From: Bradyrhizobium sp.
Lineage (GTDB): Bacteria; Pseudomonadota; Alphaproteobacteria; Rhizobiales; Xanthobacteraceae
Assembly: GCF_004799405.1 (NCBI RefSeq)
Contig: NZ_SSMW01000009.1
Location: 1-62,611 of the forward strand
Direction of reading: 5' to 3'
Length of the DNA stretch: 62,611 nucleotides
Position 1 is the stretch's first letter. Every line of letters begins with the position of its first letter. Positions 53,297 through 62,040 of the stretch are shown piece by piece. The translations under genes and the position numbers were made by a program. The notes beneath the pieces are model-generated. The model searched no databases. It had not been told where the DNA came from and was given only the letters and a program-made list of their open reading frames with translations.

Positions 53297-54475
53297 TCAG
53301 TTCACCCGCGCCGCCGGCACCTTGATCTCCGTCGGCAGGATGATGGCTGCCGCAATCACCAGCAGGCACAGCGCGCCGAACGCATGCAGCATGGTGACGA
53401 AACCGCCCTGCTGGTACAGCCATGCCACCAGGCCGACCGACGCCCCCGCGGCGGTGAAGCCGACGAAATAGCGCACCGAATAAGCCCTGCTGCGCCATTC
53501 CTCGCTGGTGTATTTGCCGACCATGGCGTCGTTCACGGTGACCTGGCCGAACGCGCCCATCACGATTCCAATGGAGGCAAGGATCAGCGGCAGGTTCGAC
53601 AACGTCGCCGCGATATACAGGAACGGCGCCAGCATGAACGACAGCGGCAGCGAGACGGCCTTGAGCGAATAACGGTCGATCAGCTTGCCGATGGTGTATT
53701 GCGTCATGGCGCCGAACACATACACGCAGGCCGCGATCACGCCGAGCAGCGCCGGGCTTCTGGTCAGATCGCTCAAACGCTCCGCGAACAGCTTCGGCAA
53801 CGCCACCGTCACCGCGTTGAAGGTGGTGGATATCGCGATCACCACGATCAACAGTGCCACGATCACCCGCCACATGTCCTGCTTGGCGACGCGCGCCTGC
53901 GCCGCCGCCTGCCTGAAGCCGGAGCGGTCCTCGTGAACCACCAGGCGCGCAAAGGTGATGCCGATCAGGATGGTGACGATGCCGGGGATGATGAAGGCCC
54001 AGCGCCAGCCGAGATATTGGCCGATCACGCCGGTAGCCAGCGCCGACGACGCCACGCCGAGATTGCCCCAGACGCCGTTGAGGCCCATCTCGCGGCCGAG
54101 CCTGTCGGCGTAGGATACGATCATGGCAGTGCCAACGGGGTGGTAGATCGACGCGAACAGGCCGATCGACAACAGCGCCGCGCCGAGTTGCAACGGCGTC
54201 TGCACCAAGCCCACCGCGATCATCGAAGCGCCGATCCCGGCAAAGAAGATCACCATCATGTGGCGGCGGCTCCAGCGGTCCCCGAGCCAGCCGGTCAGCA
54301 GCGAGCCAGCACCGAACGCAATGAAGCCGGGCGTGGCATAAGGCAGCAGTTCGGAATAGGCCATGGCAAGCGCCGGCCCCATGACGATGACGGCGGCGGC
54401 AAAGATCAGCATCGAATAATGGTCGATAAAGTGGGCGGCGTTGACGAAACCGATCACCCGGCTCGGGCTGTTCAT
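53297..54475 (-). CDS. MFS transporter
   Basis: 392 residues, 12 membrane helices, with the MFS loop-2/3 motif GWLGDRWSRRHMMVI and a second motif TIGKLIDRYSLKAVSL. The 'GFVNAAHFIDHYSMLIF' start and 'ASIYHPVGTAMIVSYADRLGREMGLNGVWGNLG' resemble the Fsr/fosmidomycin-resistance-like group of drug exporters. The substrate is unknown. ATG 54475 begins the first helix. The AraC-type gene is divergent, 61 bases away, and is its likely regulator. Confidence 0.85.
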   Translation of the reverse strand: MNSPSRVIGFVNAAHFIDHYSMLIFAAAVIVMGPALAMAYSELLPYATPGFIAFGAGSLLTGWLGDRWSRRHMMVIFFAGIGASMIAVGLVQTPLQLGAALLSIGLFASIYHPVGTAMIVSYADRLGREMGLNGVWGNLGVASSALATGVIGQYLGWRWAFIIPGIVTILIGITFARLVVHEDRSGFRQAAAQARVAKQDMWRVIVALLIVVIAISTTFNAVTVALPKLFAERLSDLTRSPALLGVIAACVYVFGAMTQYTIGKLIDRYSLKAVSLPLSFMLAPFLYIAATLSNLPLILASIGIVMGAFGQVTVNDAMVGKYTSEEWRSRAYSVRYFVGFTAAGASVGLVAWLYQQGGFVTMLHAFGALCLLVIAAAIILPTEIKVPAARVN

Positions 54476-54536
54476 GGTCGAATCCCCAGATTTCCTGAAA
54501 TAGGTTATAGGGTCTTGTCCTGACGGGATGTGGCCA

Positions 54537-55337
54537 ATGAGTATCGCCGAAACGCCAATCGCTGCCATCCGCGGAAGCCACCGGGCAACCGGCGACGGCG
54601 TCCATCTGGTCGCGCGCCACTACAAAAAGGGCGTCCGGCTCGATACCCACATGCACCGCGAGGCGCAACTGGTCTACGCGGCCAAAGGAACCATGCAGGT
54701 CACCACGCCGAAGGGGCGCTGGCTGGTGCCGCCCGATCGCGCGGTGTGGGTGCCGGCGCGTCTCGAACACTCCATCGACGTGCTCGCCGATATCGAGATG
54801 CGGACGCTGTATTTCGACCTCGCCTGGCTGGCGCGCGAGGACCGCAGAAACAACCTTGAATCCGAATTCGTGGTGCGGGTGTCGCAGCTGCTGCACGAGG
54901 CAATCCTGGCGCTGTTCGACGGCCGCAATAATCCAGACCGCACCGGGCTCCTGGTCAGGCTGGCCATCCTCGAACTGCATCAGGCCGAAGACTCCGCCGC
55001 TTTCATTCCATTGCCGCACGAGCCGCGGTGCCGGCGCGCGGCCGATATCGTGCTGGCCGATCCGACCGGTACGCATGAGATCGAGACACTGGCGCGCGAG
55101 GTCGGGACCTCGGTGCGAACGCTGTCGCGGCTGTTCTCGTTGGAGACCCGGCTGAGCTTCAAGAGCTGGTGCCAGCGGGCGCGCATCGCGGCTGCGATCG
55201 AAAAACTGTCGATGGAGGCCAACGTGTCGGTCAAGCAATTGGCGTCCGATCTCGGCTATGCCAGCGTGCCGGCGTTTTCGCATGCGTTCCGGCAAGTCAC
55301 CGGCAAGACGCCGACCGAATTCGCCAAGACCAAGTGA
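54537..55337 (+). CDS. AraC-family transcriptional regulator with cupin sensor
   Basis: 266 residues. The N-terminal cupin (LDTHMHREAQLVYAAKGTMQVTTPKGRWLVPPDRAVWVPARLEHSI) would bind a small effector; the C-terminal AraC domain has TLAREVGTSVRTLSRLFSLETRLSFKSWCQRARIAAA and LASDLGYASVPAFSHAFRQVTGKTP. Start 54537 or 54528. It is divergent from the MFS gene over a 61-base gap, the classic layout for a regulator controlling its exporter. Confidence 0.87.
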   Translation: MSIAETPIAAIRGSHRATGDGVHLVARHYKKGVRLDTHMHREAQLVYAAKGTMQVTTPKGRWLVPPDRAVWVPARLEHSIDVLADIEMRTLYFDLAWLAREDRRNNLESEFVVRVSQLLHEAILALFDGRNNPDRTGLLVRLAILELHQAEDSAAFIPLPHEPRCRRAADIVLADPTGTHEIETLAREVGTSVRTLSRLFSLETRLSFKSWCQRARIAAAIEKLSMEANVSVKQLASDLGYASVPAFSHAFRQVTGKTPTEFAKTK

Positions 55338-55506
55338 GGAGAATGTGGCAGACGGCGGCGTCCTGCCAAAGAGCAGGCCTTCGCGGGGCATGACGAACTA
55401 TTGTATAATCGCGGCGAGAGTGCCCGTTGTTCGCGCTTGATTGCGATCTACCTTGCCTTAAATCTCGTGTAATAATTCCGCCTGCCCCGGATTGACCCGC
55501 CCGATC

Positions 55507-56859
55507 ATGACCAATGCCTTCTTTTCCGATTTGCTTGCCTCGATTTCCGAACGCGGCCGCACCTTGCTGCGCCGTGGCGGATCGTCCGACGCCAAACAGG
55601 ACGCCTCCGAGTTGATCGAATTATGCGAGGCGCTGTTGTCGGGCCGCGGCGAGGCCTCCGGGACCGCGATGGCGCGCGAGGTTCTCGATCGCTATCTTCA
55701 TCTCGACGAAGCCGGCCGGCTTTCGTTCTTCGAAACACTGGCCCGCAATTACGGTCCGGACCGGGAAAAGCTGGCGGAAGCCATCGAGGCCTGGCGCGCG
55801 CAGCCGAGCGACGATGACGCCAGCGACCTGCATTTTGCGTCGGAGCCGCGGCGGCAGGAACTGATCCGCCGCCTGAACCGCGCCCCCGGCGGCACCAGCG
55901 CGCTGGTCGCCATGCGCGCCGATTTGCTCCGCCTGCAGGATGGTCACAAGGACCTGGGCGCGCTCGACCGCGACGTCGCGCATTTGCTGGGTTCATGGTT
56001 CAACAGGGGATTTCTCGTCCTTCGAAAAATCGACTGGTCGACGCCGGCGAATATCCTGGAACAGATCATTCGCTATGAGGCGGTGCATGAAATCCGCGAC
56101 TGGAACGATCTGCGCCGCCGCATCGATCCGGCCGACCGGCGCTGTTATGCATTCTTCCATCCGGCGCTGGTCGACGAGCCGTTGATTTTCGTCGAGGTAG
56201 CGCTCACCGAATCGATTCCATCGGCGATCGCGCCGCTGCTCGCCGCGGACCGACAGCCGGTGCCGATCGAGCGCGCCCGGACCGCGGTGTTCTATTCGAT
56301 CTCGAACACGCAACGCGGCCTCGGCGGAATTTCCTTCGGCAGCTTCCTGATCAAGCAAGTGGCCGAGGAATTGCAGCGCGAATTGCCGAAGCTGGAGAAT
56401 TTCGTGACGCTGTCGCCGGTGCCGGGTTTCATGCAGTGGCTGAAGCAGGCGAGCGATCTTCCGGTGACGGATGACGAGCGGGCGCTGCTCGCGCATCTCG
56501 ACAATCCCGACTGGACCGGGAATGCGGAACTGGCGGCACAACTGCGTAGCGTGCTGGAACCGCTCGCGGCATATTACTTCCTGAAGGCGCGCACGCCGAA
56601 AGGACGGCTGATCGATTCGGTGGCGCGATTCCATCTCGGCAACGGTGCCCGGCTGGAGCGGATCGACTGGCTCGGCGATCTCTCGCCCAAGGGCCTGCGC
56701 GAATCAGCAGGCATCATGGTCAACTATCTCTATCGTCTCGACGAGATCGAAAAGAACCACGAGGCCTATGCCAACGAGGGCGAGGTCGTGGCATCGAGCG
56801 CGGTGAAGAAGCTTTTAAAGAGCGAGGGCCGGCGGTTGCTGGATATGCGGCTGTCGTGA
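55507..56859 (+). CDS. Malonyl-CoA decarboxylase
   Basis: 450 residues of the MCD family (MatA/MLYCD): N-terminal helical domain, then the GNAT-like catalytic domain. Characteristic blocks are FLVLRKIDWSTPANILEQIIRYEAVHEI, CYAFFHPALVDEPLIFVEVAL, VFYSISNTQRGLGGISFGSFLIK (with the active-site Ser), and VARFHLGNGARLERIDWLGD (active-site His) with MVNYLYRLDEIEKNHE. It converts malonyl-CoA to acetyl-CoA. No matB or matC is adjacent. ATG 55507 is used; TTG 55492 is possible. Confidence 0.92.
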   Translation: MTNAFFSDLLASISERGRTLLRRGGSSDAKQDASELIELCEALLSGRGEASGTAMAREVLDRYLHLDEAGRLSFFETLARNYGPDREKLAEAIEAWRAQPSDDDASDLHFASEPRRQELIRRLNRAPGGTSALVAMRADLLRLQDGHKDLGALDRDVAHLLGSWFNRGFLVLRKIDWSTPANILEQIIRYEAVHEIRDWNDLRRRIDPADRRCYAFFHPALVDEPLIFVEVALTESIPSAIAPLLAADRQPVPIERARTAVFYSISNTQRGLGGISFGSFLIKQVAEELQRELPKLENFVTLSPVPGFMQWLKQASDLPVTDDERALLAHLDNPDWTGNAELAAQLRSVLEPLAAYYFLKARTPKGRLIDSVARFHLGNGARLERIDWLGDLSPKGLRESAGIMVNYLYRLDEIEKNHEAYANEGEVVASSAVKKLLKSEGRRLLDMRLS

Positions 56860-56893
56860 ACGCCGCGCGCGAAGCACTGCGCTTTTCCGCACC

Positions 56894-58063
56894 TTACGCC
56901 GCCAGCGCCTTCATCTCGGCATAGAGATCGGATTTTCCCTCGAAGCCGATGCCCGGCAAATCCGGCATCGTGATGGTGCCGTTCTCGACACGAACGCCGT
57001 CCGGGAAACCGCCATAGGGCTGGAACAGATCGGGATAGCTCTCGTTGCCGCCAAGACCGAGTCCGGCCGCGATGTTCAGCGACATCTGGTGGCCGCCATG
57101 CGGAATGCAGCGGCTCGCCGACCAGCCCTGGGTTTGCAGCACCGCCAGCGTTCGCTGATATTCGCAGAGCCCGTAGGACAGCGCGCAATCGAACTGCAGC
57201 CAGTCGCGGTCGGGCCGCATCCCGCCGTAACGGATCAGGTTGCGCGCGTCCTGATGGCTGAAAAGGTTTTCGCCGGTCGCCATCGGGCCCGGATAGAATT
57301 CCGCCAGTGCGGCCTGGAGCTGGAAGTCGAGAGGATCGCCGGCCTCCTCGTACCAGAACAGCGGATAGTCGCGCAGCATTTTGGCATAGGCGATCGCGGT
57401 CTCGAGGTCGAACCGGCCGTTGGCATCGACGGCGAGCTGGGCCCGGCTGCCGATCTCCTTCAGCACGGCTTCGATGCGCTGCCGGTCTTCCCCGATCGGC
57501 GCGCCGCCGATCTTCATCTTCACGACATTGTAGCCGCGATCGAGATAGCTGCGCATCTCGCCGCGCAGTGTCGATAGATCCTTGCCGGGATAATAATAGC
57601 CGCCGGCGGCATAGACGAACACGAGGGGATTGGCGGTTCGTTTATGACGCTCGGCCAGCAATCGAAACAACGGCTTGCCCGCGATCTTGGCCACCGCATC
57701 CCACACCGCCATGTCGATGGTGCCGACCGCGACCGAGCGTTCGCCATGACCGCCCGGTTTTTCGTTGGACATCAGCGTCGCCCAGACCTTGTCCGGATCG
57801 AGATTGTCGCCAGCCGAATCCAGAAGCGTCTTCGGATCCGCTTCCATCAGCCGCGGCGCAAAGCGCTCGCGGATCAACCCGCCCTGCCCGTAGCGCCCAT
57901 TCGAATTGAAGCCGTAGCCAACCACCCCTTTGCCGTCGCGCACGGCGTCGGTGACGACAGCGACGAGGCTGGTCGTCATCTTGGTAAAGTCGATATAGGC
58001 GTTGCGGATCGGCGATGAGATCGGCTTGGTGATTTCGCGAACGTCGGTGATACGGACGGACAT
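56894..58063 (-). CDS. tarD: D-tartrate dehydratase (enolase superfamily)
   Basis: 389 residues, the same length as Bradyrhizobium TarD, which dehydrates D-tartrate to oxaloacetate. The catalytic set is in place: Lys184 in VVKMKIGG, metal ligands Asp213, Glu239 and Glu265, and His322 in CIPHGGHQM, with Lys102 in the capping domain. This is the arrangement reported for TarD, where Lys184 and His322 do the chemistry. It is the last gene of the amidase-gpx-DUF3297-tarD operon, only 6 bases after the preceding stop. It is convergent with malonyl-CoA decarboxylase. Confidence 0.92.
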   Translation of the reverse strand: MSVRITDVREITKPISSPIRNAYIDFTKMTTSLVAVVTDAVRDGKGVVGYGFNSNGRYGQGGLIRERFAPRLMEADPKTLLDSAGDNLDPDKVWATLMSNEKPGGHGERSVAVGTIDMAVWDAVAKIAGKPLFRLLAERHKRTANPLVFVYAAGGYYYPGKDLSTLRGEMRSYLDRGYNVVKMKIGGAPIGEDRQRIEAVLKEIGSRAQLAVDANGRFDLETAIAYAKMLRDYPLFWYEEAGDPLDFQLQAALAEFYPGPMATGENLFSHQDARNLIRYGGMRPDRDWLQFDCALSYGLCEYQRTLAVLQTQGWSASRCIPHGGHQMSLNIAAGLGLGGNESYPDLFQPYGGFPDGVRVENGTITMPDLPGIGFEGKSDLYAEMKALAA

Positions 58064-58069
58064 GGGCGG

Positions 58070-58312
58070 TCAGGTCTTGTCGCGGAAATACGGCTCGACC
58101 GGGCCATGCACCTTGATGGTCAAGGGATTGCCGTAACGATCCTTGGCGGCGCCTGCGGTCACGCGCACCCAGCCTTCGCTGACGCAATACTCCTCGACAT
58201 TGGTTTTCTCGACCCCCTTGAAGCGAATGCCGACATCGCGCGAAAGTATCTCCTCGTTGTAATACGGACTCCTGGGATCGGTCGAAAGACGATCCGGCAA
58301 CTGGTCGGTCAT
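58070..58312 (-). CDS. DUF3297 family protein
   Basis: 80 residues that match DUF3297: LSTDPRSPYYNEEILSRDVGIRFKGVEKTNVEEYCVSEGWVRV and NPLTIKVHGPVEPYF. The family is uncharacterised; the fold is small and beta-rich. ATG 58312 starts near the family's usual first residue; GTG 58333, which overlaps the gpx stop, is an alternative. It sits between gpx and tarD in one operon. Confidence 0.85.
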   Translation of the reverse strand: MTDQLPDRLSTDPRSPYYNEEILSRDVGIRFKGVEKTNVEEYCVSEGWVRVTAGAAKDRYGNPLTIKVHGPVEPYFRDKT

Positions 58313-58329
58313 GGCGTTATTTTTCTCGT

Positions 58330-58806
58330 TCACAGCAGCGCCTCGATTTCCCTTGTCAGTCCTTCCGGCTTTGTCGTCGGCGCATGCCGCGCCACCACCC
58401 TGCCGGAACGATCGACCAGGAATTTGGTGAAATTCCATTTGATCGACGCGCCGAGCAGCCCGGATTTCGCGTTTTTCAGATATTGATACAGCGGATGGGC
58501 GTTCTGGCCATTGACCTCGATCTTTTCGAACATCGGAAAAGTGATGGCATAATGGCTGGCGCAGAACTGCTCGATCTGCCTTGCGTCGCCGGGTTCCTGG
58601 CTGCCGAACTGGTTGCATGGAAACCCGAGAACGGAAAAGCCGCGCGGATTAAGCGCTTGATGCAGCGCCTCCAGGCCGCGGTATTGCGGGGTGAATCCGC
58701 ACGCGCTCGCGGTGTTGACGATCAGCAACACCTGACCCTCATACCGCTTCAGTGCAATGTCTTCGCCGGCAAGCGACCTTGCCGTGAAATCGTGAACGCC
58801 AGCCAT
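58330..58806 (-). CDS. Glutathione peroxidase
   Basis: 158 residues of the glutathione/thioredoxin peroxidase family. The catalytic set is Cys36 (NTASACGFTPQYRGLEALH), Gln66 region (GFPCNQFGSQEPG) and Trp124 (KWNFTKFLVD). It reduces organic or hydrogen peroxides; bacterial members often use thioredoxin. ATG 58806 is supported by GAGGA 5-9 bases upstream. It lies 24 bases below the amidase gene. Confidence 0.93.
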   Translation of the reverse strand: MAGVHDFTARSLAGEDIALKRYEGQVLLIVNTASACGFTPQYRGLEALHQALNPRGFSVLGFPCNQFGSQEPGDARQIEQFCASHYAITFPMFEKIEVNGQNAHPLYQYLKNAKSGLLGASIKWNFTKFLVDRSGRVVARHAPTTKPEGLTREIEALL

Positions 58807-58830
58807 CGTGTCCTCACAAACCAAAATCAG

Positions 58831-60231
58831 TCAGCGGACGGGATCGACGGGTGAAGACGGCGTTCCCCCGGCTTCGATGGCCTCGCCCGCAAGCAGGCAC
58901 AGATCCTCACGGTAACGGCTCGAGACGACCTGAACGCCGACGGGAACGCGGCCCACCAGTCCCGTGGAGACGGTTAGCCCAGGCAGGCCCATGAAGGGAA
59001 TGGCAATCTGCGGCAGTTGCGCGCGCCAGACCCGTGCGAACGAAGCGTCGTCTCGGCGGTCGAGACCGTCGGGAAACGGCAGTTCGCCGGAGACCGGCAT
59101 CAGCAGCACAGCATAAGTCTCAAAGAAGGTCAGCCATTCGCGCGTCAGGGTCGCTCGCCGCGTCAACGCCTTCGAGAGCGCGGCGCCGTCGAACGGCTGG
59201 ACCTTGGTGCGATTGCCGCGCAGGCAAGCCAGCGCGCCAGGATCGCCTTCGCGCTCGGCGGCCTCCAGCTGGGCTTCATATCCGTCGCCGAGCCAGAGTT
59301 TGGTTTGAAGTTCGGCGGCCTCGCGCAGCGGCGGCGCATTCTCAATTTGTTCGACCACCCATCCCGCCCGCTCCAGGCGTTTGGCCGCGTCCGTCACGGC
59401 GGCTAGCACTTCAGCAACGGTCTCAAGACCATCCGGACGAAGGCAAACCGCTGCCCGCTTCGGCATCGCGGGTCCTTCAAGCGGCGCCGGCACCCACCAG
59501 GGATCGCGCATGTCGCGCGCGCACATTGCCGCCAGCGCCAGCCGCAGATCGCCGATGGTGCGGGCGAGCGGACCGGATACCGCCGATATCTGCGGCCCGA
59601 TGCCGCGCTCCGGCAGCGACGCATTGAAGGCGGGGATACGGCCAATCGTCGGCCGCAGGCCGTGAACGCCGCAGGCGTAAGCGGGATAACGGATCGACCC
59701 CGCGATATCCGTTCCGTGCGCGATGTGCCCGATGCCCGCGGCGACCGCTGCGCCTGCGCCGCCGGATGAGCCGCCCGGCGTGATGCCCGGATCGCGCGGA
59801 TTTTTGGTATCGCCGTGGATCAAGTTGGTGGTGAACCAGCGGTACGAAAACGCCGGGCAATTGGTGCGCCCGAGGATCACGGCGCCGGCCTTGCGAAGAT
59901 TATCGACCACGGGACTGTTGCTGCGCGCGATCACGTCGCGCTGCAATTTGAGCCCGTTGGTGTTGGCAAACCCCTGCTGGTCGATATTGACCTTGACCGT
60001 GACGGGCACACCCGCCAGTGGACCTGTTTCTTCATTCCGCGCAATCGCCGAATCGATCACCGCGGCGTGGGCCAGCACATCCGCCGGCCGGTGGTCGACG
60101 ACGGCGTTGATCGACGGGTTTACCGCGTCAAGCCGGGCCAGCGCCGAGACGGCCGCTTCCCTGCCCGAAACCTTTCGAGACCGGATGAGCGCGGCAAGAT
60201 CCGCGGCCGGCAGACGCCAGAGATCGTCCAT
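58831..60231 (-). CDS. Amidase-signature family hydrolase
   Basis: 466 residues of the amidase signature family. The Ser-cisSer-Lys triad is visible: Lys in VPVTVKVNID, the Gly/Ser-rich PGGSSGGAGAAVAAG with the cis-Ser, and the nucleophile Ser in GTDIAGSIRYPAYACGV. Length is normal. It hydrolyses a carboxamide; the substrate is unknown and GatA function is unlikely without gatB and gatC. ATG 60231 has GGAG at 7-10 bases. First gene of the operon with gpx, DUF3297 and tarD. Confidence 0.9.
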   Translation of the reverse strand: MDDLWRLPAADLAALIRSRKVSGREAAVSALARLDAVNPSINAVVDHRPADVLAHAAVIDSAIARNEETGPLAGVPVTVKVNIDQQGFANTNGLKLQRDVIARSNSPVVDNLRKAGAVILGRTNCPAFSYRWFTTNLIHGDTKNPRDPGITPGGSSGGAGAAVAAGIGHIAHGTDIAGSIRYPAYACGVHGLRPTIGRIPAFNASLPERGIGPQISAVSGPLARTIGDLRLALAAMCARDMRDPWWVPAPLEGPAMPKRAAVCLRPDGLETVAEVLAAVTDAAKRLERAGWVVEQIENAPPLREAAELQTKLWLGDGYEAQLEAAEREGDPGALACLRGNRTKVQPFDGAALSKALTRRATLTREWLTFFETYAVLLMPVSGELPFPDGLDRRDDASFARVWRAQLPQIAIPFMGLPGLTVSTGLVGRVPVGVQVVSSRYREDLCLLAGEAIEAGGTPSSPVDPVR

Positions 60232-60345
60232 GGATAACTCCGTTTGATCGCTGGTGTTGTAGCGCCCGCGCAAAGATAGCGCCACCCCGCGAATGGCCGC
60301 CTGACGGATTCGCGCGAGGGCGCGTGGAACGACGTCACGCCTTGT

Positions 60346-60603
60346 TCAATGTTTGGTGGCGGGCGTGTCGAAGACGTCGAGGATGGCTTCGGCAAACGGA
60401 AATTCCAGCACGATCTCGCCTGCATCATCCGTTACTTCGAGGACGGCATTCATGAGACCGCCCTCGGCGCCTTCGATTTTCAGCAATTCCTGGATCATGG
60501 TCCGGGCCATTTCCCACGCGCGGTCGGGATCCCTCAGCTCCTCGCCTTCCGGGTCCGATACCAGCTCATCGCCGATGCGTGCATTGAAAAAATATCGCGG
60601 CAT
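60346..60603 (-). CDS. DUF6894-type small protein
   Basis: 85 residues: MPRYFFNARIGDELVSDPEGEELRD, then a helix (PDRAWEMARTMIQELLKIE) and strands (NAVLEVTDDAGEIVLEFPFAEAI). The 'MPRYFF...D...D.xGxEL' start is the mark of the DUF6894 group that is abundant in Bradyrhizobium. The function is unknown. ATG 60603 is chosen because the family begins with MPRYFF; codons upstream are not conserved-looking. Confidence 0.8.
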   Translation of the reverse strand: MPRYFFNARIGDELVSDPEGEELRDPDRAWEMARTMIQELLKIEGAEGGLMNAVLEVTDDAGEIVLEFPFAEAILDVFDTPATKH

Positions 60604-60906
60604 GGTCAAAACTCTAAGGGGGTTAAGAGCTCCGAGCGGAGCCGGCGACACTCACAAGTTCTTTATCCGGGAATTCACCGTGCCCCGTCGAGGCGGCGGC
60701 TGGCATGCGGCGCAGAAACGAGCGACATTGAACCTGTTGATCCTGCGCTGTTTTGAAACCCTTTCGCACAAATATGTGAAATCCTTTCGCGCTGCAACAT
60801 AGCTCGTTAGAGATTGATTGGAAAAAAGATTTCACTGGCGAACTTTTGGTTCTGCATTACTTTAACCGGGAGGGCGGAGTTCGTCCGGTCTGACAAGGAG
60901 AGCCAA
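60604..60906. other. Upstream region of pqqA, 303 bases
   Basis: The gap between the DUF6894 gene and pqqA. The right part (60780-60880) is AT-rich and should hold the pqqA promoter, although I cannot pick one convincing -35/-10 pair. The pqqA ribosome binding site AGGAGAG is at 60895-60901. No other gene is supported. Confidence 0.5.
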
Positions 60907-60987
60907 ATGGCCTGGAAAACACCGAAGATTGTCGAAGTGTCGGTCGGTATGGAAATCAACATGTATGCGTGCGCCGCCCGCAAGTAA
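60907..60987 (+). CDS. pqqA: PQQ precursor peptide PqqA
   Basis: 26-residue peptide from which pyrroloquinoline quinone is built. The core MEINMYACAAR contains the Glu and Tyr, three residues apart, that PqqE cross-links and that become the cofactor. The N-terminal leader (MAWKTPKIVEVSVG) binds PqqD. The ribosome binding site AGGAGAG lies 5 bases before the ATG. A branched hairpin with a T-run follows 29 bases after the stop. Confidence 0.96.
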   Translation: MAWKTPKIVEVSVGMEINMYACAARK

Positions 60988-61016
60988 GCGGCTGCGACAC
61001 TTCACGTTTTGACTTG

Positions 61017-61083
61017 AGGTGGATATCCGGGCGTGACACGTTCCTGATGGCAGGATCGTGACCGCGCCGGAGTCCACCTTTTT
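61017..61083 (+). terminator. Terminator-like attenuator between pqqA and pqqB
   Basis: AGGTGGA (61017) pairs with TCCACCT (61073), extended by TCCGG/CCGGA across a small bulge. The loop holds an inner hairpin with TCCTG-ATGG-CAGGA. The outer stem is followed by five T residues (61079-61083). Partial termination here would give more pqqA than pqqB/C transcript. Confidence 0.6.
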
Positions 61084-61110
61084 AGCGTTTGAATCTCCAG
61101 GAGGCCGATC

Positions 61111-62040
61111 ATGCTTCGCGTCGTCGTCCTGGGCGCCGCGGCAGGCGGCGGTGTTCCGCAATGGAATTGCGGATGTCCGGTTTGCCGGATAGCCCGAAAC
61201 GGGCATCCCGAACTTCAAAGCACGCAGGCCTCGATCGCGATCAGCGCCGATGGCGATCACTGGTTCCTGATCAACGCCTCACCCGATCTGCGCCAGCAAC
61301 TGATCGCAACGCCGCAGCTCCATCCCAAAGCCGGCAAGCTTCGTCACAGCCCGATCTCGGGCGTCGTCCTGACCAATGGCGAAGTCGATGCGGTCGCAGG
61401 ACTGCTGTCGATGCGCGAAGGCTCGCCGTTCACGATCTATGCGCACGACAAGGTGCTTTCGATCCTGAGGGATAACAGCATCTTCAACGTGCTGAACGAG
61501 AAGAACGTGCAGCGCAAGCCGATCGAAATGGACAAAGCGTTCGAGCCGGCATTGCCGGACGGCCCGTCCTCCGGCATCGAGATCCTGCCGTTCGCGGTGT
61601 CGGGCAAAAGCGCGTGGTACCTGGAAGGCATGGACCATCCGGGCGGAACCGACGGCGCGGGCGACACGCTCGGACTGCGCATCAGCGACAAGGCGACCGC
61701 CAAATATTTCTATTATCTGGCCGCCTGCGCTGGCGTGACCGACGATTTGAAGGCTCGCCTGGCCGGCGCTTCACTCGTCTTCTTCGACGGCACGGTGTGG
61801 CGCGACGACGAATTGATCGTGGCAGGTCTCGGCAGCAAGACGGGTCAAGGCATGGGCCATATCGCGATGTCGGGCGACAATGGTGCGATCGAAAGCCTCG
61901 CCGGCCTCGACATCGGCCGCAAGATATTTCTGCATATCAACAATTCCAACCCGGCGCTGCTGCACGCTTCCCCCGAGCGCAAGAGTGTCGAGCGCGCGGG
62001 CTGGCTAATTCCCGCCGATGGGATGGAGATCGCGCTGTGA
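61111..62040 (+). CDS. pqqB: PQQ biosynthesis protein PqqB
   Basis: 309 residues of the metallo-beta-lactamase fold. The N-terminal MLRVVVLGAAAGGGVPQWNCGCPVC, which includes the CxxCxxC-like zinc site (WNCGCPVC), is the PqqB hallmark. The usual HxHxDH motif is replaced (LTNGEVDAVAG), as in all PqqB. GMGHIAMSGDNG and IFLHINNSNPAL are also diagnostic. It is thought to hydroxylate a tyrosine-derived intermediate. AGGAGG lies 6-12 bases before ATG. The last four bases overlap pqqC. Confidence 0.96.
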   Translation: MLRVVVLGAAAGGGVPQWNCGCPVCRIARNGHPELQSTQASIAISADGDHWFLINASPDLRQQLIATPQLHPKAGKLRHSPISGVVLTNGEVDAVAGLLSMREGSPFTIYAHDKVLSILRDNSIFNVLNEKNVQRKPIEMDKAFEPALPDGPSSGIEILPFAVSGKSAWYLEGMDHPGGTDGAGDTLGLRISDKATAKYFYYLAACAGVTDDLKARLAGASLVFFDGTVWRDDELIVAGLGSKTGQGMGHIAMSGDNGAIESLAGLDIGRKIFLHINNSNPALLHASPERKSVERAGWLIPADGMEIAL

